From Synergistota bacterium (GTDB lineage Bacteria; Synergistota; Synergistia; Synergistales; Aminobacteriaceae): 39,117 nucleotides of DNA. A model generated the notes under the pieces. It had not been told where the DNA came from, did not search any database, and saw only the letters and a program-made list of their open reading frames with translations. The position numbers and the translations under genes were made by a program. Where the stretch lies: contig JAKJGK010000010.1 of the NCBI GenBank assembly GCA_022704435.1, positions 1 through 39,117 on the forward strand. Reading direction: 5' to 3'. This document shows, piece after piece, positions 8,392 through 16,395 of this stretch (the stretch's first letter is position 1; each line of letters begins with the position of its first letter).

Positions 8392-9623
8392 TGGTGAACG
8401 AGGGGCTTCTGCAGGAGTTCTACGTTGGGCTGGACGAGCGGTCGCGGCTCGCGCTGGACACGGCCGCGGAGAGGGTCGTGGAGGTCAAGAGGCGCGGCGG
8501 GAAGGTCGTCGTGGTCACGGGGAGTGGCCCGAATATACACGAAGGGGTCACGACCCTGGTGGCGGAGCTGATGTCCAGGGGGGTGGTCGACGGGGTGACC
8601 ACCAGCTCGGCGGTGATCGGCCACGAGATGGCGGGCGCGCTCGACCTCGTGAAGGTATGCCGCGCCTCGGAGCTCGGCTTCGACGAGCGGTTCATGCCGC
8701 GCGGCGGCGCGTTCGAGTTCACCTGTCTCGACGGAGAGCAGCTCGACGCGCTCCGAAGGGAGATGCCGCTCGACGAGGAGCTGCTGGCCAGGGGGGAGCG
8801 GGCCGAGGGGCGGCTGGTGATAAAGGCCGCCGGCAACATGGCCTACCCGATGGGGCTCAGGAACGAGAATCTAGCGGGGGAGATACTGGTGATCAGCAGG
8901 GCGCTCGGACTGCCCTTCGAGACCGTGGCCGGGTGGGGGGCCGACAGGCGCACCATGATCGGCGCGGGGGCGGCGCTGGGCCTTCCGGTGCTGGTCAGCA
9001 TACCCCAGATGGTGGGAAGCGGGCACGTCGGCATGGCGATCGGAGACAGCATATCGGTCTTCGAGCGCTCCGCGCGGATCGCGGAGATGCTGTCCTCGGC
9101 CGATGTCATAATAGAGTCCGCGGTGGCCCTGACCCAGGAGATACACGACGGCCCGTTCGAGTGCTACACGGGGCACGGAATATGGTCCTGGTGGAAGGGG
9201 CTTCCGGTCTTCTCCCTGCGAGGCAAGACCCTGGTGCGGATAGATCTCGACGAGAACCTGCGCAGGGCCAGGGACCTGGAGACCGGCGGCTCGCTGGTGC
9301 AGGAGGCGATCGACAGGGGGCTGCCGAAGACCAAGATCTCGAAGATCCCGTTCAGGATGGAGATGTCGGCCTTCGCGCGCCTCGAGGGGAGCGTGCCGAT
9401 CATAGGCGACATAGGCCAGGTGTGGCCGGTGCTGGCGTGGAGGGTCGCCGGCGCCCTGTCGCTGAAGCTGGAGTTCATGAGCTACGCGCAGCAGACGCCG
9501 GAGGGGAGGGCCATGCGGGAGTGGATAACGAAGGAGATAAAGCCGGTGGACATGAGGCTGGTCAGGGAGAGGGCGAGGGCCGCTGGTCCCGCCGGCCGCG
9601 GGATGCGGGAGGCCCGGCCGTGA
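8388..9623 (+). CDS. Conserved protein of unknown function inside the Kdo cluster
   Basis: I do not recognise this 411-aa protein. It begins at ATG 8388, overlapping the waaA stop, and ends overlapping kdsB (GTGA), so it is translated as part of the LPS operon. Seen: no signal peptide or membrane span; a glycine-rich turn VVVTGSGPNIHEG near residue 45; a second glycine-rich segment with GWGADRRTMIGAGAALG; QMVGSGHVGMAIGD; and GHGIWSWW. The alternation of beta strands with Gly-rich loops suggests a Rossmann-like nucleotide-binding fold, and the VTGSGPNIHEG...TTSSAVIGHE stretch loosely recalls deoxyhypusine-synthase-like proteins, but I would not name it from that. Its fixed place between waaA and kdsB suggests a role in Kdo or lipid A chemistry. 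Confidence 0.75.
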   Translation: MMVNEGLLQEFYVGLDERSRLALDTAAERVVEVKRRGGKVVVVTGSGPNIHEGVTTLVAELMSRGVVDGVTTSSAVIGHEMAGALDLVKVCRASELGFDERFMPRGGAFEFTCLDGEQLDALRREMPLDEELLARGERAEGRLVIKAAGNMAYPMGLRNENLAGEILVISRALGLPFETVAGWGADRRTMIGAGAALGLPVLVSIPQMVGSGHVGMAIGDSISVFERSARIAEMLSSADVIIESAVALTQEIHDGPFECYTGHGIWSWWKGLPVFSLRGKTLVRIDLDENLRRARDLETGGSLVQEAIDRGLPKTKISKIPFRMEMSAFARLEGSVPIIGDIGQVWPVLAWRVAGALSLKLEFMSYAQQTPEGRAMREWITKEIKPVDMRLVRERARAAGPAGRGMREARP

Positions 9624-10378
9624 GGGCCGTAGGTGTCATACCGGCCCGCTACGGCTCCACGCGCCTTCCGGGCAAGCCGCTCGCCGACATCTGCGGCAAG
9701 CCCCTGATCCAGCGGGTCTACGAGAGGGCGGCGGCCTCCGGAGCGCTGGACAGGCTGGTGGTCGCCACGGACGACGACCGCATCGTCGAAGCGGTGAGGT
9801 CGTTCGGAGGAGAGGCGGTCCTCACCTCCCCCGATCACCCGGACGGCACCAGCAGGGTGGCCGAGGCCGCGTCCCGGTTCGACGGGGACATAGTGCTGAA
9901 CATCCAGGGGGACGAACCCCTGCTCGACCCGGTGATGGTCGGGGAGGCGGTGGCGCTGCTGGCGGAGGACGAGTCCGCCCTGTCCGCCACACTGTGCGTC
10001 CCTCTTGCCCCGTCCCTACTGCACGACCCGGCGGCGGTGAAGGTCGTCTTCGACCTAAGGGGGTTCGCCATCTATTTCAGCCGCAGCCCCATCCCCTTCC
10101 TGAGGTGCCCCGAGGGGGCGCCGCCTCTGTACGAGCACATCGGGATCTACGCCTTCAGGAGGGATTTCCTGTACCGCTTCGTCTCCCTGGAGGCGACCCC
10201 CCTGTCGCGGGCCGAGTCGCTGGAGCAGCTGAAGATACTGGAGCACGGCTACAACATGAAGGTGGGCGTCTCCTCGGCGGTGAAACTCGGGCCAAGCGTG
10301 GACACACCCGACGACCTCGAGCAGGTTCGAGGCATAGTCAGATCCATGGACGCCGCCTCGGACGGGCGCGGAGCGTAG
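9620..10378 (+). CDS. kdsB: CMP-Kdo synthetase (KdsB)
   Basis: Activates Kdo with CTP to CMP-Kdo, the donor for WaaA. The 252-aa protein starts at GTG 9620 overlapping the preceding stop by 4 nt. Seen: IPARYGSTRLPGKPL (nucleotide-binding loop), VATDDDRI, LNIQGDEPLL (metal-binding Asp), FSRSPIPF, HIGIYAFRR and SLEQLKILE, the normal set for this cytidylyltransferase; length matches the family (about 250). The GKPL and QGDEP motifs separate it from the related NeuA enzymes. Function is firm. Confidence 0.96.
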   Translation: MRAVGVIPARYGSTRLPGKPLADICGKPLIQRVYERAAASGALDRLVVATDDDRIVEAVRSFGGEAVLTSPDHPDGTSRVAEAASRFDGDIVLNIQGDEPLLDPVMVGEAVALLAEDESALSATLCVPLAPSLLHDPAAVKVVFDLRGFAIYFSRSPIPFLRCPEGAPPLYEHIGIYAFRRDFLYRFVSLEATPLSRAESLEQLKILEHGYNMKVGVSSAVKLGPSVDTPDDLEQVRGIVRSMDAASDGRGA

Positions 10379-10391
10379 GGGTGCGGCGCGG

Positions 10392-11588
10392 ATGCCCTCC
10401 GGAGGGAGCGGGCCCGGCGGTCCGTCGCTGATATTCATCCTGAGCGACGCAATCCGCGGCCACCTGTCCCAGAGCCGGGGCGTGGCCGGGTGGCTTTCGC
10501 GCTTCACCGGCGCGGACGTCGTCGAGATGGAGGCGCCGGGAATCGAGGGCAAGAGGCGCGTGGAGCTGCTCAAGGTGCGGGGGCGCAGGCTTCCCCGCAT
10601 GAAGCCGCACGAACTGGCGGCTTGGCTCGACGAGACCGGGGGCGCCGAGCTGTTCGACTCCATGAGGAGGGAGCTGGCCTCGCGCGGGCTGACCGGGGCC
10701 GGTGCCCTGTTCATCGCCGCGGGGAGCTCCGCCGCGCCCTTCGCCCTCGCCCTCGCCAGGATCGCGAGGGGTAGGTCGTGCGTCATGATGACCCCGTCGG
10801 CCATCCCCGCATCGTCGTTCGACTACGCCGTCGTGCCGTGGCACGACCACCCGCGCCCGTCGCCGAACGTGCTGGTCACCCTGGGCGCCCCCAACTCGAT
10901 CTTCCCGGACGAGCTCAAGAGGCGCGGCTGGGAGCTGGCGGAGCGCAACCCTCCGTCCGAGGAGAGCAGGGGCAGGTGGGGCCTGATGATCGGCGGGGAC
11001 GACGCGAACTACTCGATCTCGGAGGAGTGGATCTCCATGGCGCTTCCTCCGATACTGTCGGCTGCGGAGGGGCTGGGGATCGATCTATACATCACCACGT
11101 CGAGGCGGACCTCGGCCGGGGCCGAGGAGGTGCTCTCCCTGCTGGCCCCCCTCTACCCGTCGGTGCGCATGCTACTGCTGGCCTCGAAGGAGGACTTCAA
11201 CCCCGTACCGGGCATGCTGGGGCTGTGCTCCAGGCTGTTCGTCACGGAGGACTCGGTCTCGATGGTGTCGGAGGCGATCACCGCCGGCAGGGAGGTGTTC
11301 CTGCTGAGGGTCGGAAGAAGGGGCGGCGCAAGGTCCGCCCTGCAGGACGCCACCTCCTGGCTGGTGCGGAGGAGGTTGCTCCCCGGGCGGCTCCTGTGGG
11401 GCAAGCCCCGCTTCGACGCCCTGTTCGACCTGCTGCGCCGCCGCGGGCTGTTGAGCGAGATGCTCCCGCGAGCCCTGAGGATTCCCGAGTCCGAGGGCGT
11501 CTCGCCGCACGTGGACGGCCCGGCCCTCAACGAGTCGCGCAGGGCGGCGGAGTGGATAGTCGAGAGGTGGAGCGAGCCTCGCGCCTGA
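10392..11588 (+). CDS. ELM1/GtrOC1-like putative glycosyltransferase (DUF1022 family)
   Basis: A 398-aa protein of the mitochondrial-fission ELM1 family (Pfam PF06258), which in bacteria is found near LPS genes and has a GT-B-like fold. Seen: LSDAIRGHLSQSRGV near the start (family: D...GHxNQ), LGAPNSI, GGDDANYSIS (family GGxNxxY), ITTSRRTS and VTEDSVSMVSEA, the best conserved block. Bacterial members are thought to modify LPS or capsule sugars, but a defined reaction is not known to me. It is the last gene of the operon, 13 nt after kdsB, with a hairpin after its stop. Family assignment good, reaction unknown. Confidence 0.82.
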   Translation: MPSGGSGPGGPSLIFILSDAIRGHLSQSRGVAGWLSRFTGADVVEMEAPGIEGKRRVELLKVRGRRLPRMKPHELAAWLDETGGAELFDSMRRELASRGLTGAGALFIAAGSSAAPFALALARIARGRSCVMMTPSAIPASSFDYAVVPWHDHPRPSPNVLVTLGAPNSIFPDELKRRGWELAERNPPSEESRGRWGLMIGGDDANYSISEEWISMALPPILSAAEGLGIDLYITTSRRTSAGAEEVLSLLAPLYPSVRMLLLASKEDFNPVPGMLGLCSRLFVTEDSVSMVSEAITAGREVFLLRVGRRGGARSALQDATSWLVRRRLLPGRLLWGKPRFDALFDLLRRRGLLSEMLPRALRIPESEGVSPHVDGPALNESRRAAEWIVERWSEPRA

Positions 11589-11595
11589 GTCGGCG

Positions 11596-11620
11596 CGGGG
11601 GCCCGGCATGCGGGCCCCCG
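11596..11620. terminator. GC hairpin between convergent genes
   Basis: A perfect 10-bp inverted repeat (CGGGGGCCCG, 11596-11605, with 11611-11620) and a 5-nt loop sits between the end of the LPS operon and the convergent gene at 11643. There is no T-run on either side, so it may act as a bidirectional barrier or 3' end stabiliser rather than a classic intrinsic terminator. Confidence 0.6.
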
Positions 11621-11642
11621 TCCGGGAGGCGGGACGCGTCGC

Positions 11643-12899
11643 CTACAGCCTGTGGGCGCCGGCCGCCACAAACGACAGCCCGGCCTTCGTCAGGGCCTCC
11701 GCGGTGGCGTTGACGGCCTTGTGCTTGGTCAGGTAGTTCAGCATCAGGGCGTCCATGTCGCCGGAGGCCTCTATCTCCTTCTTCTCCCTGAAGTAGTCCA
11801 GAATGTCCGACGGGTGGACGAGCTCCCGCTCGTCCGCCGGGTCGCCCCCCTCGTGCTTGGCCGAGATGTTCGGCACGGTCTTCACCAGCTCCAGCAGCCC
11901 GTCCCTGCGGTTGTACGGCTGGCGGACGATGCTCTTCCATGTCTCCGTGACGTGATGCTCGATCCTCACCTGGTCGTCCAGGCCCAGGTCCCTGCGTATC
12001 GCGGCCGACGCGGCGATGTGTTCGTCGTCTATCGAGTTGGAGAGGTTGAACCCGGCCAGGGGCGTGCTCCCGTCGTCCCTGGCGAACAGGCGCGCCGCGA
12101 GCAGAGTCCACAGAATCGCGTAGGGGTTGTCGTTACCCATAAAGACGGAGATCTTGAAGCGCACGTCCACGCCCATGCGGTAGAGCAGGTACCCCAGCAG
12201 CACGGTGCCGGGGTTGATGTTCAGCACCTCGTCCACCCCGTAGTTGGTGTAGTAGTAGAGCACCTCGTCCACCCACTGGAGGGGGTGTCCGTTGGGCTGG
12301 CCTATGCCGCCGAAGTAGCCCGTGATGGTCTCCGGGCCGCCCAGGTGCACGTTCGAGCCGTCCACCCCCTTGGTGTCAAGGGTCTCCACGCAGGTCGCCC
12401 CCAGGATTTTTGTCGCGGCGCGGACCGCCGGAAGGTCGCCGCCGTCGGCCTCCTGCTCCTTCATCTTGCGCACCCTGATGAAGCGTCCCGGCAGGACCTC
12501 CCCCTTCTCGACAGACTGCTTCACCTCCGCCAGTAGCCACGGGAAGTACTGCAGCGCGCTGATCTCCAGGGTCGGCGCCTTGGAGAAGTCGTAATCCCAC
12601 GCCTGGCGCTGAGGGTTAACTCGTGCGCGGTACTGCGACAGCGGGATGAACTTTCCCTCGTCCCTGAGGGTCGCGATCCACTCGAGGTCCTTGACGTAGG
12701 GGGAGTTGATGCGCTCGAGCCTCTTGACCAGCGACTCGACCTTCCCGGCCTCGCGCGCCCTTTCGTTGATGTCGCGCACCGTGCCGTACTTGCTCACGAC
12801 CCTTCTCAAGTCCGCCAGGGCGGGCGTTTTCGGGTCGCACAGGTAACTGTTGATCTCCTCGAATACGGATTGGGCGATGCGAAACTCCTGGAACGACAT
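11643..12899 (-). CDS. Unrecognised 418-aa protein under leader-peptide attenuation
   Basis: I cannot assign this protein. I start it at ATG 12899 (MSFQEFRIAQ), 7-8 nt after AGGAGGA; the frame continues upstream but runs through the terminator hairpin. Seen: a helical N-terminal 120 residues, then an alternating alpha/beta region with GGPETITGYFGGIGQPNGHP, VLNINPGTVLLGYLLYRMG and LSNSIDDEH, then a charged helical tail. No signal peptide and no membrane span. The conserved Gly/Asn-rich loops look like an enzyme, perhaps a barrel fold. It is monocistronic and preceded by a promoter, a Met-rich leader peptide and an intrinsic terminator, the same layout as the aspartokinase operon in this window. 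That suggests a role in amino-acid metabolism, possibly of methionine or its relatives (inference only). Confidence 0.75.
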   Translation of the reverse strand: MSFQEFRIAQSVFEEINSYLCDPKTPALADLRRVVSKYGTVRDINERAREAGKVESLVKRLERINSPYVKDLEWIATLRDEGKFIPLSQYRARVNPQRQAWDYDFSKAPTLEISALQYFPWLLAEVKQSVEKGEVLPGRFIRVRKMKEQEADGGDLPAVRAATKILGATCVETLDTKGVDGSNVHLGGPETITGYFGGIGQPNGHPLQWVDEVLYYYTNYGVDEVLNINPGTVLLGYLLYRMGVDVRFKISVFMGNDNPYAILWTLLAARLFARDDGSTPLAGFNLSNSIDDEHIAASAAIRRDLGLDDQVRIEHHVTETWKSIVRQPYNRRDGLLELVKTVPNISAKHEGGDPADERELVHPSDILDYFREKKEIEASGDMDALMLNYLTKHKAVNATAEALTKAGLSFVAAGAHRL

Positions 12900-12926
12900 A
12901 GTTGTATCCTCCTCTTGTCCTAAGAT

Positions 12927-12972
12927 AAAAATGACGGGGGCCTTCGGACTGTAGCAGTCGAAGACCCCCGTC
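12927..12972 (-). terminator. Attenuator terminator upstream of the 418-aa gene
   Basis: On the minus strand GACGGGGGTCTTCG-ACTG pairs with CAGTCCGAAGGCCCCCGTC (12933-12972; one G-U pair, one bulge, 3-nt loop) and is followed by ATTTTTAT (T-run at 12927-12931). It lies after the leader peptide stop and before the ribosome site of the gene, so it can end transcription inside the leader. The 5' arm contains GGGGGTCTTC, identical to that in the aspartokinase attenuator. Confidence 0.88.
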
Positions 12973-13000
12973 GGAAACGCGAACGGCGCAATGCGCCCCC

Positions 13001-13087
13001 CTACGCTCCCGGAGGGTCGCTGCACATCATCATGCCGAAAAATGCCGAGACGGGCGAAGAGGCCCGTATAAACCTTGAGAAGCCCAT
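13001..13087 (-). CDS. Leader peptide, 28 aa, Met-Met-Met-Cys then Ser-Asp-Pro-Pro
   Basis: ATG 13087 follows AAAGGGAGAG and the frame ends at TAG 13001-13003. Residues 19-22 are Met-Met-Met-Cys and residues 23-28 are SDPPGA. The coding sequence lies between a consensus promoter and an intrinsic terminator, as expected for a transcription attenuator. The three consecutive Met codons are the natural control codons. The codons for Asp-Pro-Pro fall in the 10-nt block GCGACCCTCC (13011-13020, complement), which is identical in the leader before aspartokinase. Short length means the call depends on this context. Confidence 0.75.
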   Translation of the reverse strand: MGFSRFIRASSPVSAFFGMMMCSDPPGA

Positions 13088-13120
13088 GGCTCTCTCCCTT
13101 TCAAACCGAACTTGCCGACT

Positions 13121-13149
13121 ATACTACCCGAGGCGCACGAAAATGTCAA
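13121..13149 (-). promoter_or_regulatory. Sigma70-type promoter of the leader/418-aa gene
   Basis: On the minus strand TTGACA (13144-13149), a 17-nt spacer and TAGTAT (13121-13126). The predicted start of transcription is about 25 nt before the leader peptide ATG. Confidence 0.8.
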
Positions 13150-13354
13150 CCGCAACCCGCCCTTTGAATCCGCAGTGGCGAGAGTGCGTGGTATGATGTT
13201 GCGGAATTCTCTTCGCGCAGAGCCGGGGAGGCTCCGATCAAGCGCGTTCCGCCGGTCGCAAGGCCTGTCGGCGCCAGGTCCCTCGTCGAATATGGAAAGC
13301 GGGAAGGAAAGTGGAGGACCCTGAGTTACCGCCGCATCGAAAGGAGGGGTCGGC

Positions 13355-14677
13355 GTGCGCAAAGCATTCATTCTCTGCCTGTGCCTGGTGCTGCTCAGCC
13401 CGCACCCCGCCGCTTCGGAACAGGCATGCCGCGAGTTTTCGGGCGAATTTACCCCTGTGGACAACGGAGAGCGGCTGCTCGCGCTCCTGGTGTCGCTCGC
13501 CGACCCGGAGTCGATGGATCTGGAGATGAGCGCCATCCCCGGCGACGACGGCGCGATCCTGGCAGTATCCGTCATAATTCGCGGGGCCGCCCAGGGCGGG
13601 GTTCGAATCGAACGGATCGCGCTCGAGTCGGCATTTGTGCGGCTCAACTCCCCCTCGGAGTGGATTCGCGGCGACAGACGCTCCCTTCGAGTCCTCGGAG
13701 CGCTGCGGAGTAATTTAGAAATCATGGTCGACGAGGGCGACATGCTGGAGGCCTTGAAGACGTATATCTCCGGAAGCTGGGGCGGGGTCCGACTGGAGCT
13801 GGAATCGGGCGAGCTTCGCGTGCAGGGACGCTACTGCCCCGGCACGGCCGGATTCCCGATCCTGGCCGGGCTGTCGACGAAGCTGGAGCTGCGAGACGGG
13901 AGGCGCGTCCTGCTGAAAACTCCCAGGATAAGCATCAACGGCGAGGAGAAGACCGTCCTCTTTCAAAGAGATCTCGATCGGCTCAGGCCCGTCCTCGATT
14001 TCGGTGAGTTCCCTCTTTCGCTTATGCTCGCGCGCCTCTCCGTCGACGAGGGAAAGCTCCTCCTGGGGACGGCCACGCCTCCCCGCCCCGCGGGAGGCAT
14101 AAGATACCGCTATGACCGCGACCGGGAAAGGCCCTTTGTGATGCATCCGCCGGAGTCGTTTCAACTCCCGGACGGTCTGCTCAGGGACGGGGACATCCTG
14201 CTCGTCTGTGGAAAGACGTGGCGGAGCAAGATCGTCAACCTCCTGGAGGACGGAGCCTCGGCCTTCACCCACTCCGGCGTCGTCAGGGTGGTCGATGGAG
14301 TCCCGTACGTCGTCCACGCGTCTCCGGACGTCGAGCTGGTGCAGATGGAGCGCGCCGAGGATTTCCTGGCCCCGGAGAAGGTGCAAAGGGCGAGCCTCTT
14401 CCGCGTGCGCACGGATCCCGCCGTCGCAGCCGAGGCGAGCAGAAACGCCCTTGAGTACTACACGGAGCGCGTGCCGTTCGACACCGCGTTCGACGGCGAA
14501 GACCACGGAAGTCTGTATTGCACGGAGCTTGTCTGGAGGGCGTACGCTCAGGCAGGCATCGACCTTGCCGACGGGCTGTGGGTCCAACTGAGCAACCCGC
14601 TGCTCGCAGGCAAGGTGCTGCTTCCGAACAGCCTGGCCCGAAGCCCGCTTCTCGAAGAGATAGCAACCCTGCGATGA
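13355..14677 (+). CDS. Exported DUF2993-like domain fused to a YiiX/C92 papain-like hydrolase
   Basis: A 440-aa protein from GTG 13355, 5-6 nt after AAAGGAGGGG. Residues 1-23 form a signal peptide (hydrophobic core, cleavage near AAS-EQ). Residues about 25-245 resemble DUF2993/LmeA-type lipid-binding domains: a beta-rich repeat with SINGEEK, then FPLSLMLARLSVDEGKLLL. From about 270 to the end is a permuted papain-fold (YaeF/YiiX, peptidase family C92): GDILLV, THSGVV with His306 and YCTELVWRAY with Cys389, the expected catalytic pair in circularly permuted order. The family cleaves amides or esters of peptidoglycan or lipids, so an envelope role fits. The fusion is unusual. The 205 nt upstream show only a weak -10-like TATGAT and no gene. 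Confidence 0.8.
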   Translation: MRKAFILCLCLVLLSPHPAASEQACREFSGEFTPVDNGERLLALLVSLADPESMDLEMSAIPGDDGAILAVSVIIRGAAQGGVRIERIALESAFVRLNSPSEWIRGDRRSLRVLGALRSNLEIMVDEGDMLEALKTYISGSWGGVRLELESGELRVQGRYCPGTAGFPILAGLSTKLELRDGRRVLLKTPRISINGEEKTVLFQRDLDRLRPVLDFGEFPLSLMLARLSVDEGKLLLGTATPPRPAGGIRYRYDRDRERPFVMHPPESFQLPDGLLRDGDILLVCGKTWRSKIVNLLEDGASAFTHSGVVRVVDGVPYVVHASPDVELVQMERAEDFLAPEKVQRASLFRVRTDPAVAAEASRNALEYYTERVPFDTAFDGEDHGSLYCTELVWRAYAQAGIDLADGLWVQLSNPLLAGKVLLPNSLARSPLLEEIATLR

Positions 14678-14681
14678 TGGC

Positions 14682-14873
14682 GCGCTGAACAAAGGCCGGT
14701 CCATCCTCCAGCGGGTGGACCGGTCCGCCGTGCAGGCCGCCGGCGACACCCTCGCCTCGAACGACCGATCGCACATCCAGCAGGAGGTCGACCAGTCTAA
14801 GGACGAGCTGCACCGCATTGCCTCCACTACATAGTTCAACGGGAAAAGGCCGCTCGACGGCAGCGCTCGTTAG
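14682..14873 (+). pseudogene. Flagellin gene relic (N-terminal D0/D1 fragment)
   Basis: Translation from 14682 reads ALNKGRSILQRV...SAVQAAGDTLASNDR...IQQEVDQSKDEL, then RIASTT, a TAG, FNGKRPLDGSA. This is the conserved flagellin stretch (ILQRxRELAVQAANDT, DRxxIQxEVxQL, IASTTQFNxxxLLDG). The Gln of TTQFN has become the stop TAG, there is no start codon or upstream part, and the frame closes at 14871. It is a decayed fragment, not a gene, left between the DUF2993 fusion and fic. Confidence 0.8.
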
Positions 14874-14906
14874 GAGGTTTCCAGAGAGACCAGGCAGTGA
14901 GCATTG

Positions 14907-15521
14907 TCACAGGACATGACTGTCCCCGTTCTTCCCGTACCCCTCGTAATAGTAGGACTGCTCGAGGCCCTTGAAGACGATGTCCATATTATCCGTATCC
15001 TTCGTAAGACTGGGTTCCAGCAGGCTTCTTAGCTCCAGGTCGTTGACGGGGCTTCGCTCCATGGCCTGGAGGTAGAGCGACCTGTCCACATTCTGCCAGT
15101 CCACCCTGACCTTCAGCCGCCGGACGAGCATCAGGTCGAGCCAGATTCTCATGGCCCTGCCGTTTCCCTCCATAAAGGGGTGGGCAATATTCATCTCTAC
15201 GTACTTGGCCACGATCTCCTCGAAAGAATCCTCGGGCATCCGCTCTATTTTTTCCAGGGCGGCCTCCAGGTACAGGGCGCTCGCAAAGCGAAAACCTCCC
15301 TTCGAGATGTTTTTATTCCGAATCTGCCCGGCAAAGTCATAGAGCCCCTGGAAAAGGCGCCGATGAATTTCCATGAGCCCCTTCACCGTTCCCGCCTCGA
15401 TCTTTTCAATATCCCCGGATTTATACAGCGCGCGCGCCTTTTCAAGGCTTATTCCGTCCAGTTCGCCCTGTTCAAGGCGGCGCGTGTCCGGCTTTACCCC
15501 TTTCAAATTGTCCTGCGGCAT
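14907..15521 (-). CDS. fic: Class III Fic protein adenylyltransferase
   Basis: Transfers AMP from ATP to a target protein hydroxyl. The 204-aa protein has the Fic motif [12 protein letters not shown] (residues 114-125) and closely resembles NmFic of Neisseria meningitidis along its length: [30 protein letters not shown] and SPVNDLELR. The C-terminal inhibitory helix motif SYYYEG (Ser189, Glu193) is present, which makes it class III, where tetramer formation and self-AMPylation control activity; NmFic modifies DNA gyrase and topoisomerase IV. ATG 15521 follows GGAGGT by 7 nt. No antitoxin gene is adjacent. The 227 nt upstream (15522-15748) hold no recognisable gene. Base composition looks lower in GC than in the flanks, suggesting acquisition. 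Confidence 0.92.
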   Translation of the reverse strand: MPQDNLKGVKPDTRRLEQGELDGISLEKARALYKSGDIEKIEAGTVKGLMEIHRRLFQGLYDFAGQIRNKNISKGGFRFASALYLEAALEKIERMPEDSFEEIVAKYVEMNIAHPFMEGNGRAMRIWLDLMLVRRLKVRVDWQNVDRSLYLQAMERSPVNDLELRSLLEPSLTKDTDNMDIVFKGLEQSYYYEGYGKNGDSHVL

Positions 15522-16375
15522 CCCTCGACCTCCGACAAGCCCGCAATCTGCCTCGCAGGCATCATCCTGCTGTTGAGATCCTTTCTCGTTCATTGCCTCA
15601 AAAAGTCCTGGCGAAATATTATGGTATATCTGAACAACACCGTTCATCCGCCAGGGCATTTGCTGTCGTCCAGCCTTGTACCAGGCGAAAAGGACTTGAT
15701 CGGACCTTCCTTACGAAAAAAGGCGTTGCCCGGATTTTGAAGCCGCTCCTATGATTTTTTTGCAACATAAACTCCGTAGCCGTAGTAGTCCCGGTACTTT
15801 TGATACATGCAGATTTCGGCCCTGTGCTCCTCCACAATAGCCATGGCCCGGTCGCTCCGACCGTGACGGTCCAGAAATTCGTCAAACAGGCCCTGCAGGG
15901 GGTAATAATAGTTCTCAAGCCAGCAGCGTTCGGGCAGGACAAAATACCCCTCCGGGCTGTAGCCGTGCCGTTCCAGGACGGCCATTTTTGCCGACGCCGA
16001 GTCGATTCCAGCATATTGGGCCTTCCAGTATGCCTCCAGTTCGGAGGGCCGTTCTGCGGCGAGCCAGGTGATTTCCGAGAGCACCAGCTTGCCTCCGGTC
16101 TTCAGAAAGCGCCTCCAGGACGATATTCCCGCTTCAAAGCCCATGTTGTAGACTGCCCCCTCGGACCAGATTGCGTCATACTCTTCGTCCGCAAAGGGCA
16201 GAGCTTCCATGGAGCAGTTGATGGCGGTTATCCTGTCCGCTGTTCCCTCCCTCTCCGCCCTGGCCTTAAGCTCTTCCAGGAACTCCGGGAGGAAATCTAC
16301 GGCCGTGACCTGCGCATCAAGCTCCCTGGCCAGGAAGATGGCCGATGCGCCCGTACCGCAGCCGATATCGGTGTC

Positions 16376-16395
16376 TGTCAACCCACTTGTCGCTT
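16376..16395 (+). repeat. Left terminal inverted repeat of the IS
   Basis: TGTC-N8-TGTCGCTT reading inward; the stop codon of the transposase OrfB lies inside it (16378-16380, complement). Confidence 0.8.

Noticed and set aside
12900-13087. T-box or SAM riboswitch as the controller of the 418-aa gene
   Set aside because: No T-box consensus or SAM aptamer core was visible; the coding leader with strong ribosome site explains the layout better.
15522-15659. N-terminal extension of Fic to ATG 15659
   Set aside because: The extra residues have no Fic similarity, and GGAGGT lies just before ATG 15521.
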